A DNA stretch of 64,000 nucleotides from Paenibacillus segetis. GTDB lineage: Bacteria > Bacillota > Bacilli > Paenibacillales > Paenibacillaceae. Location of the stretch: the NCBI RefSeq assembly GCF_014639155.1, contig NZ_BMFT01000005.1, forward strand, positions 62,001-126,000. The letters run 5' to 3'. Numbering within the stretch: position 1 is the first letter of the stretch; each line of letters opens with the position of its first letter. Below are positions 43,640 to 51,534 of the stretch, piece after piece. Position numbers and translations under genes: made by a program. Under the pieces are notes generated by a model. It saw only the letters and a list, made by a program, of their open reading frames with translations, was not told where the DNA came from and did no database searches.

Positions 43640-43870
43640 TGTATCGGTGTCGTCTAAACAGGCAGGTCTCCTGGCTTACGGAATATTCGCCAACGCCTTC
43701 CCGCAGGATCAAATTGATCAGCAGTGGCTTTGTGTCGGCAAAATGTTTGGAGATAAAACCGAATCTCTAAGCTTCCGATTACAGTGGCGGGACCGCAGCG
43801 GAATTGCACCACACTTCCCTTTTAAGCACCAGCGGCAATTTTCCGCCGGATCACCTGTTTACACTATATT
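43640..43870 (-). ncRNA. Cobalamin (B12) riboswitch upstream of nrdDG
   Basis: On the minus strand the aptamer elements occur in the right order: GGTGATCCGGCGG, GAAGTGTGGTGCAATTCC, GCGGTCCCGCCACTGTAA, and the B12 box AGCCAGGAGACCTGCCTG near 43657-43676. The element precedes a terminator and nrdD. It should turn the nrd genes off when adenosylcobalamin is plentiful, which makes sense if a B12-dependent class II reductase (NrdJ) is encoded elsewhere. Confidence 0.93.
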
Positions 43871-43908
43871 TGGTTGTGTTTTAATTATGGTAACCCAATA
43901 TATTGTGT
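43861..43908. promoter_or_regulatory. Pair of NrdR boxes at the nrdDG promoter
   Basis: ACACTATATTTGGTTG (43861-43876) and ACCCAATATATTGTGT (43893-43908) both match the NrdR consensus and start 32 bp apart, the usual three-turn spacing. NrdR represses ribonucleotide reductase genes when dATP is high. Confidence 0.75.
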
Positions 43909-44072
43909 TTGTAAACGGTGATTTTACAAAATGAGTCATAAGATATAGAGACAAAAATGAAGGATTGGCTTCATGATGCGGCGCGCGGGGTTCAAAAAAA
44001 ATTGTGAACTTTTATTGCAACTGCGGAGTGGTTACAATAGAGGAAGGAGAAATAAAATGAGGAGGTAATACA

Positions 44073-44372
44073 ATGGCAATTGCAGAGGTTACGGTCATTC
44101 CAATCGGAACGGGAAGTACTAGCCTTAGTCCTTATGTAGCTGAACTTCAGCGAGTATTGGAGAAACAGGAAGGTATACAGTATCAATTAACATCGATGAG
44201 TACAATTATTGAAGGTCCACTCGACAATGTGTTCGCCGCGATACGGGCGATCCATGAAGCTCCTTTCCAGTCCGATGCTCAGCGGGTATCGACCTCGATT
44301 AAGATAGATGATCGTCGTGATAAAGTCAGCTCTTCCGAGCAAAAGCTACGTTCTGTACGTGAGAAATTATAG
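44073..44372 (+). CDS. MTH1187 family thiamine-binding protein (YqgV-like)
   Basis: This 99-residue ferredoxin-like protein matches the DUF77/MTH1187 family: MAIAEVTVIPIGTGSTSLSPYVAE and TSMSTIIEGPLDNVFAAI. Members bind thiamine or its precursors in a homo-oligomer, and their cellular role is not settled. GAGGAGG lies seven bases before the ATG. It is a single gene divergent from the nrd cluster. Confidence 0.85.
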   Translation: MAIAEVTVIPIGTGSTSLSPYVAELQRVLEKQEGIQYQLTSMSTIIEGPLDNVFAAIRAIHEAPFQSDAQRVSTSIKIDDRRDKVSSSEQKLRSVREKL

Positions 44373-44441
44373 GTGTTTTTATACTTGCAAAATTCTCTGA
44401 GCGTTGTATAATAGTTTTTGTTTCACAAAAAAGAGTACCAT

Positions 44442-44513
44442 GCTGGTGTAGCTCAGGGGTAGAGCAACGCACTCGTAATGCGTAGGCCGGGGGTTCAATT
44501 CCCTTCACCAGCA
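44442..44513 (+). tRNA. tRNA-Thr (anticodon CGT)
   Basis: The cloverleaf is complete: acceptor GCTGGTG/CACCAGC, D arm GCTC...GAGC, anticodon stem ACGCA/TGCGT with loop CTCGTAA (anticodon CGT at 44474-44476), T loop TTCAATT, and discriminator A at 44513. No CCA is encoded. It reads ACG codons. Confidence 0.95.
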
Positions 44514-44590
44514 TCTTCCTGCTAAACTCCACAATATCAACGTTGAACGCTTTCCTGACTAATAAATGGGTATGTGTTGGCATTATACGA

Positions 44591-44625
44591 AGCCTCCTAC
44601 GATAATAAGTAGGGGGTTTTTCTTT
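44591..44625 (+). terminator. Terminator downstream of the tRNA gene
   Basis: CCTCCTAC pairs with GTAGGGGG, followed by five T. Confidence 0.8.
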
Positions 44626-44746
44626 TATTACTTGTAATAGTAAAGTTCGATATAACTACCGCACTATTTACCACGGGTCCATTTACATATACAGTTTATC
44701 CCAATTAAAGATATAATGAGGTATATTACTTTAGGGGGAGATCGAT

Positions 44747-45046
44747 ATTTCTAGGAATGGTACAGGAGCACGTAATGGTACGATCATCATTTTGCTACTG
44801 GTTGTCATACTACTAGCGGTAACTAACCCGTCAATGGAGAATTATAGCGAACATGTAATAAACAAAGTTACAGATACTAATGATGTGGGACTATTCAAAG
44901 GGATCGCCAATTCGCTAGGAAAGTCCGTTATTGAGGCTGTAACAACACGTCATAATTACGTTATTTTTTCTGTATTTACTGTAAAAAACGGCGAATCTTC
45001 CAGTCATGTTCTTGGTTTTTTAAATAGTGTGTTTATAGAACTATAA
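44747..45046 (+). CDS. DUF4359-type small secreted or membrane-anchored protein with ATT start
   Basis: The open frame contains no ATG, GTG or TTG before a TTG inside the hydrophobic segment (44792). TTAGGGGGAG lies six bases before ATT at 44747, which would give a sensible N-terminus: SRNGTGARNG, one helix, then NPSMENYSEHVINK, 99 residues in all. The C-terminal part (HNYVIFSVFTVKNG, VLGFLNSVF) resembles DUF4359 proteins, whose function is unknown. The rare ATT start is inferred from the ribosome binding site. Confidence 0.65.
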   Translation: MSRNGTGARNGTIIILLLVVILLAVTNPSMENYSEHVINKVTDTNDVGLFKGIANSLGKSVIEAVTTRHNYVIFSVFTVKNGESSSHVLGFLNSVFIEL

Positions 45047-45058
45047 AATAGTTTTGAA

Positions 45059-45097
45059 AAGCACGGAATCTCAAATTTGAGGATCCCGTGCTTTTTT
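45059..45097. terminator. Bidirectional terminator
   Basis: GCACGG...CCGTGC with inner ATCTCAAATTTGAGGAT pairing, T6 on the plus strand and a T-rich tail on the minus strand, between convergent genes. Confidence 0.88.
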
Positions 45098-45103
45098 ATG
45101 GTA

Positions 45104-45535
45104 TTACACCCACCCAATCCAGTGTTTCACAATAGATAGAAGGGTCGGGATTAATGCATGAGAATTATACACCATCGGTTCGATGTTATGCGGAAGTATA
45201 AAAATTAATCGCAAAATCCACACCACTAACAGCAAAATAGTGAACAGAATAATAATAGGTTGACTTAATTTCTTACACAATGCCAGTACACATATTAATA
45301 TGGGCATGAGGAATAATGGATGATAGATCCATGCTGCTCTAATATCTCCTTGCAGTAGACTCATATAGGCTCTGGTCATCCCACAAGCAGGACTGGGAAT
45401 GCCAAATACATTTGTGAAGAGGCAAATACTTTTTTGAAACAAGACATTCGCAGCCATACTTAAGAGACCAACTACGCCAAAGATGAGCATCGGGAGGAGT
45501 CGTTTCCTGTCCAATTGTTTCATAGCATTCAACAT
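45104..45535 (-). CDS. DUF2752 membrane protein
   Basis: This 143-residue protein has three to four helices and the family motif FGIPSPACGMTRAYMSLLQGD (Cys-Gly-x-Thr-Arg) near residue 50, followed by HPLFLMP. The function is unknown. It lies 11 bases downstream of a DUF4234 gene, a pairing seen in other Firmicutes, and the two form a minus-strand unit. Confidence 0.8.
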   Translation of the reverse strand: MLNAMKQLDRKRLLPMLIFGVVGLLSMAANVLFQKSICLFTNVFGIPSPACGMTRAYMSLLQGDIRAAWIYHPLFLMPILICVLALCKKLSQPIIILFTILLLVVWILRLIFILPHNIEPMVYNSHALIPTLLSIVKHWIGWV

Positions 45536-45546
45536 ACAATAATCAA

Positions 45547-45915
45547 TTAATACAAGAACTTATTGATTTTTGACTGGATAATCGCTACAGAAATAATGGA
45601 AGCAAAAGCATACAGAATGGTGAGCAATACAGAATCATCATTAGCATATGTATTTCCACGAGCTACATCCGCTTCGTACAAGCGAGAACTTGCTTTGTAG
45701 ATCGCAAAGAATCCATACAAGCCGCAAGTCACAATCGTTAACAACAAATCTAGTCCTGCACTACCGTCAGGATCGCGACTAATAATTCTCGATTCATCAA
45801 ATATTTTGTACATCCAATAAATACCGTAGATGCCACAAGTGATAAAAGTAAAAAGGATAGCCATAGCAATATTTCGTTGTTGGATCAACAATATCAACTC
45901 CTTCGATTTCACCAA
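45547..45915 (-). CDS. DUF4234 membrane protein
   Basis: This 122-residue protein has three helices and the repeated motif TFITCGIYGIYWMYKI and TIVTCGLYGFFAIYKA, which is the hallmark of DUF4234. The function is unknown. It is the first gene of a two-gene unit with the DUF2752 gene. Confidence 0.8.
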   Translation of the reverse strand: MVKSKELILLIQQRNIAMAILFTFITCGIYGIYWMYKIFDESRIISRDPDGSAGLDLLLTIVTCGLYGFFAIYKASSRLYEADVARGNTYANDDSVLLTILYAFASIISVAIIQSKINKFLY

Positions 45916-46072
45916 ATAAGATCATTTGTACACATGATACCGGATTGGAATAGAAAATTATAGTGTTTTATTATAGGTTGTCACTTAAGAACGTGAAATT
46001 TTACACATTTAGTGTAGCTTCTTTTCTGCTACAATCAATGGCGAAAATGATAGAGAGAAATGAGGCGCATTT

Positions 46073-47158
46073 ATGAATAGAAACAAAGCGGCAATCCTAC
46101 TGGTGGCTATATTGATGATTAGTACTCTCCTCGGGGGCTGCGGCAATTCCGGTAATGTAGCAGAACCAGATACAAGTGAGCAACAGACACAGAATAAGTC
46201 GGTTGATCCAATGAAGGGAACCTTTTTTATTTTTGATACGATTGTGAATGTATCTATTTATGATTCTCGGGCGACCAAGCAAAATTTAACAGAAATCGAA
46301 GATCTCCTCAAAGAAATTGATAACAAAATCAGCCGTACGAATAGTGACAGTGAAATTTTCAAGGTGAATGCAAATAGCGGGATAGGTCCCGTTCAGGTTT
46401 CGTCAGATACGTTTGACCTTGTCTCAATTGCGATAGATTACGCCAAAAAAACAAACGGTCTCCTTGATCCGTCGATCGGCAGACTCGTCACCCTGTGGAA
46501 TATTGGTCACGAAGGCGCTCATGTTCTTTCCAAGGAAGAAGTCGCTCCGATGCAACAACTTTGCGACTACCGTAAGATTGAGATGAACAAGGATACTCAT
46601 GAAATATATTTAGAGGAAAAGGGTATGGAAATCGACCTTGGTTCCTACGGAAAAGGTTATGCGGCAGATGCTGTTTATGATTATTTGGCGGATCAAGGGT
46701 TTAACAGCGCAATTATTGATTTGGGTGGAAATGTCTTTGCGATGGGCCAAAAGCCTAGCGGTGAAGAATGGAACATCGGTATCCAGGACCCCACTCAGGA
46801 ACGTGGTATTCCGATTGGTACGATTCGCGTAAACGACAAAACGGTGGTGACCGCAGGTATTTACGAACGCTATTTCGAAGAAGATGGTAAACATTACTCG
46901 CATATTATCAATCCAAAAACGGGCTATCCAGTTGATAATAATATTAGTAGTGTAACGATCGTAACAGACCGTTCGACCGATGCGGATACTATGGATACAG
47001 GGCTGGTCCTTCTAGGGATCGAAGAGGGGTTGAAATTCGTAGAGAAAATTCCCAATGCGGAAGTTCTGTTTATTACTAAGGACAAGAAGCTGTATGCTTC
47101 ACCTGGTTTCAAACAAATGCTGAACAAAACGAATGATAGCTATACCTTTGCCAATTAA
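46073..47158 (+). CDS. apbE: FAD:protein FMN transferase lipoprotein (ApbE), copy 1
   Basis: This 361-residue lipoprotein (lipobox LLGGCGN) has the ApbE domain: FFIFDTIVNVSIYD, DIDL-type segment EIDLGSYGKGYAADAV, IIDLGGNVFAMG, HIINPKTGYPVDNN and the metal/FAD site STDADTMDT. ApbE enzymes move FMN from FAD to Thr or Ser of extracellular proteins. A close paralogue lies at 51535-52626 on the other strand within 4.5 kb. ATGAGGCG precedes the ATG. Confidence 0.92.
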   Translation: MNRNKAAILLVAILMISTLLGGCGNSGNVAEPDTSEQQTQNKSVDPMKGTFFIFDTIVNVSIYDSRATKQNLTEIEDLLKEIDNKISRTNSDSEIFKVNANSGIGPVQVSSDTFDLVSIAIDYAKKTNGLLDPSIGRLVTLWNIGHEGAHVLSKEEVAPMQQLCDYRKIEMNKDTHEIYLEEKGMEIDLGSYGKGYAADAVYDYLADQGFNSAIIDLGGNVFAMGQKPSGEEWNIGIQDPTQERGIPIGTIRVNDKTVVTAGIYERYFEEDGKHYSHIINPKTGYPVDNNISSVTIVTDRSTDADTMDTGLVLLGIEEGLKFVEKIPNAEVLFITKDKKLYASPGFKQMLNKTNDSYTFAN

Positions 47159-47189
47159 GAGTGAGTGATTTGTTTAAACTTCTTTATTT

Positions 47190-47230
47190 CAACAAGCTCA
47201 ACGGTTTCAGCCGCTGAGTTTGTTTTTTTA
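47190..47230 (+). terminator. Terminator after apbE copy 1
   Basis: ACAAGCTCAACGG pairs imperfectly with CCGCTGAGTTTGT, then seven T. Confidence 0.8.
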
Positions 47231-47321
47231 TAGAATAATATTTATTTTCACATGACAAATGACCATGCCTTCAATAGACGAATTGAGTAGTATACAGCAA
47301 ACTTACTTGGAGGTGTCTGCA

Positions 47322-48354
47322 TTGAGCTCACATCATCTTCATCGGAAAATGGGCCGTTATAAGGGGAAGTCAATGAGTCACTGCTCCCTGAAGAGAAAAA
47401 AAAGCTCGAAGAGAACCTACACCTCTAGGAAAAAGAGTTGTTATCGAGAAATTGTCGTTAAAAAGCAAATCATACAGGTAAATGTTCCTCAAGGGGATTT
47501 AGGTCCTATTAGCTATGCTGCTGTTGTAGGTACGGTGGGGAGTGTAGGTACAGCAGGTAGTGTAGCTTCTTCGGGAAGCGTGGGCACAGCGGGTTCCGTA
47601 GGGAATGCAGAAGCTGTCGGTACAGCAAATAGTGTAGGTACATCAAATAGTGTAGGTACAGCGAGTGTGATAAATGGGCAAAGTGCAGCAGACCCATCGG
47701 GTAATAAGAGTTCAACAAGCTCTATGAGTAGTGCAGGGGCGGCAGCTACAGCGGGTAATGTGGGATCAATCGGTGCGATAGATGTTGTAGATGTGATAGA
47801 TATTTACAATGCGGGTTGTGAACATGCTGCGGGATCTACAGGAGCAGTAGGCCCGACGGGATCAACTGGTCCGACGGGTGCAACAAGGCGTAACAGGTGC
47901 AATTGGGGTGACGGGTCCCACAGGCCCTGAGAGTCTAGTTTATGGGTTAACCCAGTTCGGATATATTTACAATTTAGAGGCTAGAATAGTTGGGATAGAA
48001 GTTGATGTTATTTTTGATACAAATGGCATTCTAACTTCTGGAATTACACATGTTCCTGGAACCACACGTATTGAAGTTACCAATCAGGGTAGTTATGAGG
48101 TTGTATTTTTAGTGTCGTGTGTGGAGCCCAGCCAGTTCGCATTATTTATAAATGATATTCTAGTTCCAGGCAGCGTATACGGTTCAGGTATAGGTACTCA
48201 GCTAATCAATGGGCAATCCATAATTGCTCTAACAGCCGGTGATTTTATTACTTTACGAAATCATAGCTCGGCTGCCCCAGTTACACTTCAAACTCAAGCA
48301 GGTGGCTCACAAAACAGTGTGAATACTTTTGTTGTAATCAAAAAAATAGCCTAG
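47322..48354 (+). pseudogene. Collagen-like exosporium-type protein (BclA-like), frameshifted
   Basis: TTG 47322 follows TTGGAGGTG. Residues 1-60 are very basic (RKKSCYREIVVKK); then come about 120 residues of loose Gly-Ser-Val/Gly-Thr-Ala repeats, and true Gly-X-Thr collagen repeats from about 47845. At 47877-47886 the frame shifts by one base: the upstream frame ends at 47930, while Gly-X-Y continues in the other frame (GQQGVTGAIGVTGPTGPE) into a C-terminal BclA-like domain of about 140 residues to 48354. One inserted base would explain it. It may be a pseudogene, a phase-variable gene or a sequencing error. Such proteins form trimeric filaments on spores. Confidence 0.75.
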
Positions 48355-48508
48355 CTACTAGCGAAATATGAAGCAGGCTCGCCATATTTTCGGGTGATCC
48401 TGTTTATTTGTTGTGGTATTAACTTTTTATACTTGAATGTCGTGTACCGAATTTTTACTTGGAGCATAAGATGGCTATTATGACTCTAAGGATACGGGAG
48501 GGTAAATT

Positions 48509-48811
48509 ATGGCTCCCCTTGACAAGAATAAGAGACAAAATAATAAAAGTTCAACCCCAAAATCCTCCCAAAAGAATAAAAGTCTAGAGGTAATTGTAGC
48601 TTCGTTATTGTTGACAGGTAAATTAAAGGTGGATTCGGTTGAACTCTTCCGGGAAGCATCCACTGTTATTAGTTTGGTGGGAAAATTCAATACTTTAAGC
48701 GACTTGGGAAATCCCAACATCGACAAAATGACAAAATTTCTCGATGATAATGGAGATATGACACTGGATGAGGTGTTCACGGCTTTTAAAAAGAAGACAG
48801 GAAGAAGATGA
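48509..48811 (+). CDS. Small uncharacterised protein
   Basis: I do not recognise a family. Its 100 residues start with a basic Lys/Ser/Asn-rich stretch, then a helical part (EVIVASLLLTGKLKVDSVELF) and an acidic-basic end with DDNGDMTLDEVFTAFKKKTG. It follows the collagen-like gene and precedes a tiny membrane peptide, and may belong to the same spore-surface neighbourhood. GGGAGGG precedes the ATG. Confidence 0.65.
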   Translation: MAPLDKNKRQNNKSSTPKSSQKNKSLEVIVASLLLTGKLKVDSVELFREASTVISLVGKFNTLSDLGNPNIDKMTKFLDDNGDMTLDEVFTAFKKKTGRR

Positions 48812-48837
48812 CCCATTTCATTAAGAGGTGAATGAAT

Positions 48838-48960
48838 ATGCATGAATTCGATGGAGAAGGCTTCACTGAGGCAGTTATTATCGTCATATTAATAGCGTTG
48901 TTTATCTTTGGTTCAGAGGATATTGGGGATTTAACAACAGGGCCGACGCCAGCTACTTAG
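48838..48960 (+). CDS. Small hydrophobic peptide (40 residues)
   Basis: AAGAGGTG lies seven bases before ATG 48838. The peptide has an acidic N-terminus, one membrane helix (EAVIIVILIALFIFG) and a short acidic tail. It resembles the YjcZ-type sporulation micropeptides in size and shape only. Confidence 0.5.
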   Translation: MHEFDGEGFTEAVIIVILIALFIFGSEDIGDLTTGPTPAT

Positions 48961-49036
48961 AAGCTTGAGTATGTCTCAGTTCACATGTATAGCAAGTACC
49001 ATCACATACATGATCATTGGACTGGCTAATAAAATA

Positions 49037-49062
49037 CCCGGGAAGAGTGTTCTTCCCGGAAT
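49037..49062. terminator. Hairpin between convergent small genes
   Basis: CCGGGAAGA pairs with TCTTCCCGG. The T-rich tail is better on the minus strand, so it may mainly serve the small gene at 49080-49238. Confidence 0.6.
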
Positions 49063-49079
49063 TTCCTCCCAAACGGATA

Positions 49080-49238
49080 CTACCGGTGTTCCACCAGGTC
49101 GATAGCGCCTAGCACGATATGTGCGAGGCCAAAACCAAGGACACCCGTCGCGGCAAGCTTATACTTGCTTCCAAGCAGTGATGCGGCAGAAGCGGATACC
49201 ACAGCTCCAAGAACAGTAGGAATCAAACCCTCACGCAT
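49080..49238 (-). CDS. Small two-helix membrane protein
   Basis: This 52-residue protein starts MREGLIPTVLGAVVS and has two short hydrophobic segments with Gly/Ala motifs, ending GLAHIVLGAIDLVEHR. Similar small proteins occur in Paenibacillus, but no function is known to me. The complement of AAAGGGGTG seven bases before ATG 49238 supports this start over one 12 codons upstream. Confidence 0.6.
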   Translation of the reverse strand: MREGLIPTVLGAVVSASAASLLGSKYKLAATGVLGFGLAHIVLGAIDLVEHR

Positions 49239-49425
49239 ACAAAAACACCCCTTTGGACTGGTTTGGAAAGACAACGTTATTCTGACTAGGAATGAGTGTT
49301 ATTATTCGTAAACAAAGAGGGTATTATTGACTTAATTAGTTGCTATACATATAATTGTCTTATATACTATAACAAATTCTTTATATTTTTGAATCGCAAA
49401 GAGCAAGAAGTGAGGTGGAATTTAA

Positions 49426-49854
49426 ATGAGCATTAAGGATTCTTTGGGATATGTTATTACGAATACTGGCCGGAAGCTGACGCAGCAACTGACACTCAAA
49501 TTTCAGCCTTTTGGTATTACGTCTGAGCAATGGGCCGTGCTTCACTGGTTAACTGAAGAGGATGGAATAACTCAGAGGGAACTGTCACGTCGAACAGAGA
49601 AGGACCCAACGAATGTTACCCGTATACTCGACCAGCTGGAGAAGAAGGGTTGGATTCTTAGGGGAGCTAATGGGGAAGATCGAAGATCTTTTCTCATTTT
49701 CGTAACCGAGAGTGGACGAGAACTTAGTCAGGAGCTTCTCCCAATTGAGGCCCAATTCACGCGTAATATGGTTCAATCACTAGCAGATGAAGACATTGCA
49801 ATACTGCGCCGAGCGCTGAGCACGATTAATGATCATTTGAACAACCCGCGCTGA
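49426..49854 (+). CDS. MarR-family transcriptional regulator
   Basis: This 142-residue winged-helix dimer-type regulator has the recognition region TQRELSRRTEKDPTNVTRILDQLEKKGWI and the wing RRSFLIFVTESGREL. It is 35 bases upstream of an MFS exporter gene, in the same direction, an arrangement also seen in the B. subtilis ywoH-ywoG pair, so it probably represses its own operon and responds to a transported drug or metabolite. Confidence 0.88.
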   Translation: MSIKDSLGYVITNTGRKLTQQLTLKFQPFGITSEQWAVLHWLTEEDGITQRELSRRTEKDPTNVTRILDQLEKKGWILRGANGEDRRSFLIFVTESGRELSQELLPIEAQFTRNMVQSLADEDIAILRRALSTINDHLNNPR

Positions 49855-49889
49855 TATGCGGTATTACATCATAGAGAGCTGAGATCATA

Positions 49890-51086
49890 TTGGATAAAAC
49901 AACACTGTGGAGTCGGAACTTTCTGTTTATTTGCTTTTCTAGTTTTTTCATTTTTATTAATTTTTATATTTATGCTGTTACTCTGCCAGTCTTTGTGTTG
50001 GACTCACTGAACGGGAGCCAGCAAGGGATTGGTTTGGTTACGACAATGTTCGTTATCTCGGCGGTTGTGTTCCGCCCGCTTACGGGTAAATGGCTAAATG
50101 AGTGGGACAACCGTAAGATCATCAATATTTCGCTTATATTATTTATGGTTTGTAGCTGCTTGTATTTGGTTACACCTAATTTAGGTTCGCTACTTTTTCT
50201 TCGTGTCATACACGGAGCGGTCTTCGGTGTAGCTGCAACTAGTACTTCAGCTGTTGCCATCAAATTCATCCCTGAGGGACGTAAAGGGGAGGGAATTGGC
50301 TATTTCACACTATTCATGAGTCTAGCGATGGTATTTGGACCATTTATCGGCCTGACCTTTACCTCTCATTTCGGGTACCCATTTTTATTTGTAAGCTGTC
50401 TAGTGTTCTCCGTGCTGTCCCTGGTCTTTGGGATGATGATACGTATACCTAAGATGGCCATTAAGAAAACTGAGGAACGTACAAAAGGCTGGAGATCCTA
50501 TATTGAACCTAAGGCGATTCCTATTTCTTTATCGGGGTTTGTTCTGGCGTTCTCTTACGCTGCGATTTCGACATTCATATCGGTATATGCTAAAAGTCTA
50601 GGAATCGGGCCGATGGCTAGTTATTTTTTCATGGTCTTTGCTGCTTTGATCCTCATTTCGCGGCCATTTACTGGACGATTATTTGACCGGTATGGTGAAC
50701 ATGTTCTGGTATATCCCGGACTGTTATTATTCGTCATTGGAATGGTGCTACTTAGTCAAGCTAATAATACGTTTACATTTTTGGCTGCCGGGGGTGTTAT
50801 CGGTCTAGGTTACGGTGCTCTGGTGCCCAGTCTTCAAGCTATCGCTATCAAATCGGCTCCTATTCAGCGAAGTGGTTTGGCGACAGGAACCTTTTATGTA
50901 TTCTTCGATGCGGGTTATGGAGCTGGATCATATATTCTAGGGGTCATTGCCGTAGCCACAGGTTATAGTCGTATGTATTTAATCGGTGCGGTTATTGTAG
51001 CATTCACAGTGTTAATTTATTACACGATGCATCATCGGAGACAGAGAAGAGCAATCTCAAACCTAACTATAAGTAAAGGTATTTAA
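49890..51086 (+). CDS. MFS transporter
   Basis: This 398-residue, 12-helix major facilitator protein has FRPLTGKWLNEWDNRKI between helices 2 and 3 and SRPFTGRLFDRYGEH between helices 8 and 9, the paired MFS loop motifs. It resembles YwoG-type drug or metabolite exporters. TTG 49890 is used with a weak ribosome binding site, so translation may be coupled to the MarR gene. A terminator follows. Confidence 0.88.
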   Translation: MDKTTLWSRNFLFICFSSFFIFINFYIYAVTLPVFVLDSLNGSQQGIGLVTTMFVISAVVFRPLTGKWLNEWDNRKIINISLILFMVCSCLYLVTPNLGSLLFLRVIHGAVFGVAATSTSAVAIKFIPEGRKGEGIGYFTLFMSLAMVFGPFIGLTFTSHFGYPFLFVSCLVFSVLSLVFGMMIRIPKMAIKKTEERTKGWRSYIEPKAIPISLSGFVLAFSYAAISTFISVYAKSLGIGPMASYFFMVFAALILISRPFTGRLFDRYGEHVLVYPGLLLFVIGMVLLSQANNTFTFLAAGGVIGLGYGALVPSLQAIAIKSAPIQRSGLATGTFYVFFDAGYGAGSYILGVIAVATGYSRMYLIGAVIVAFTVLIYYTMHHRRQRRAISNLTISKGI

Positions 51087-51093
51087 CCATAAC

Positions 51094-51130
51094 AAAACGC
51101 CCAGCGGGTTATCGCGGGGCGTTTTGTTAT
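51094..51130 (+). terminator. Terminator after the MFS gene
   Basis: AAAACGCCC...GGGGCGTTTTG. It starts the 448-base gap before apbE copy 2; the rest of the gap holds a G+C-rich hairpin near 51268-51295 and the terminator at 51455, and no gene I can support. Confidence 0.88.
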
Positions 51131-51454
51131 TGCTCCGAAATAATGGAGGAGCAAACAATATAGTTATGATAATCTGTCTTTTATGTACACGTAAAAGACA
51201 TGCGGTATTCCTTCTTGTACAATAACCTGTTTCTTTCTAAAACGACAAAAGCCCTACCTCTCTTTCATCCTTGCGGCTCCGAAGACCGCGCCAGTGTGAA
51301 TCAGAAAACAAATTCTTACTCTTGGGTCAATAGAATAGGAATGCTATACCGGAATCGGTATATAGAAGGGTTGTACGTTGAGGAATTAAAACCGTGGATA
51401 ATCAATCAAATTATATTATATATCAAAATCGTTCTGGTTGTCAATAGTAAATAT

Positions 51455-51495
51455 AAAAGAACGGGCTGGGATACTTTATATATCCTCAAGCCCGT
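51455..51495 (-). terminator. Terminator after apbE copy 2 (minus strand)
   Basis: On the minus strand ACGGGCTTGAGGATA pairs with TATCCCAGCCCGT, followed by TCTTTTAT. Confidence 0.82.
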
Positions 51496-51534
51496 CCGTT
51501 TAGTTGGTCGTATATCTAGATAGAGTATTTTTTC

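Noticed and set aside
47520..47680. CRISPR-like short repeats
   Set aside because: The periodicity is codon repeats of Gly-Ser-Val/Gly-Thr-Ala in a collagen-like gene; there are no constant repeats with unique spacers and no cas genes.
51200..51523. Open frame of 107 codons between MFS and apbE copy 2
   Set aside because: Runs across the apbE terminator, lacks a ribosome binding site and resembles no protein.
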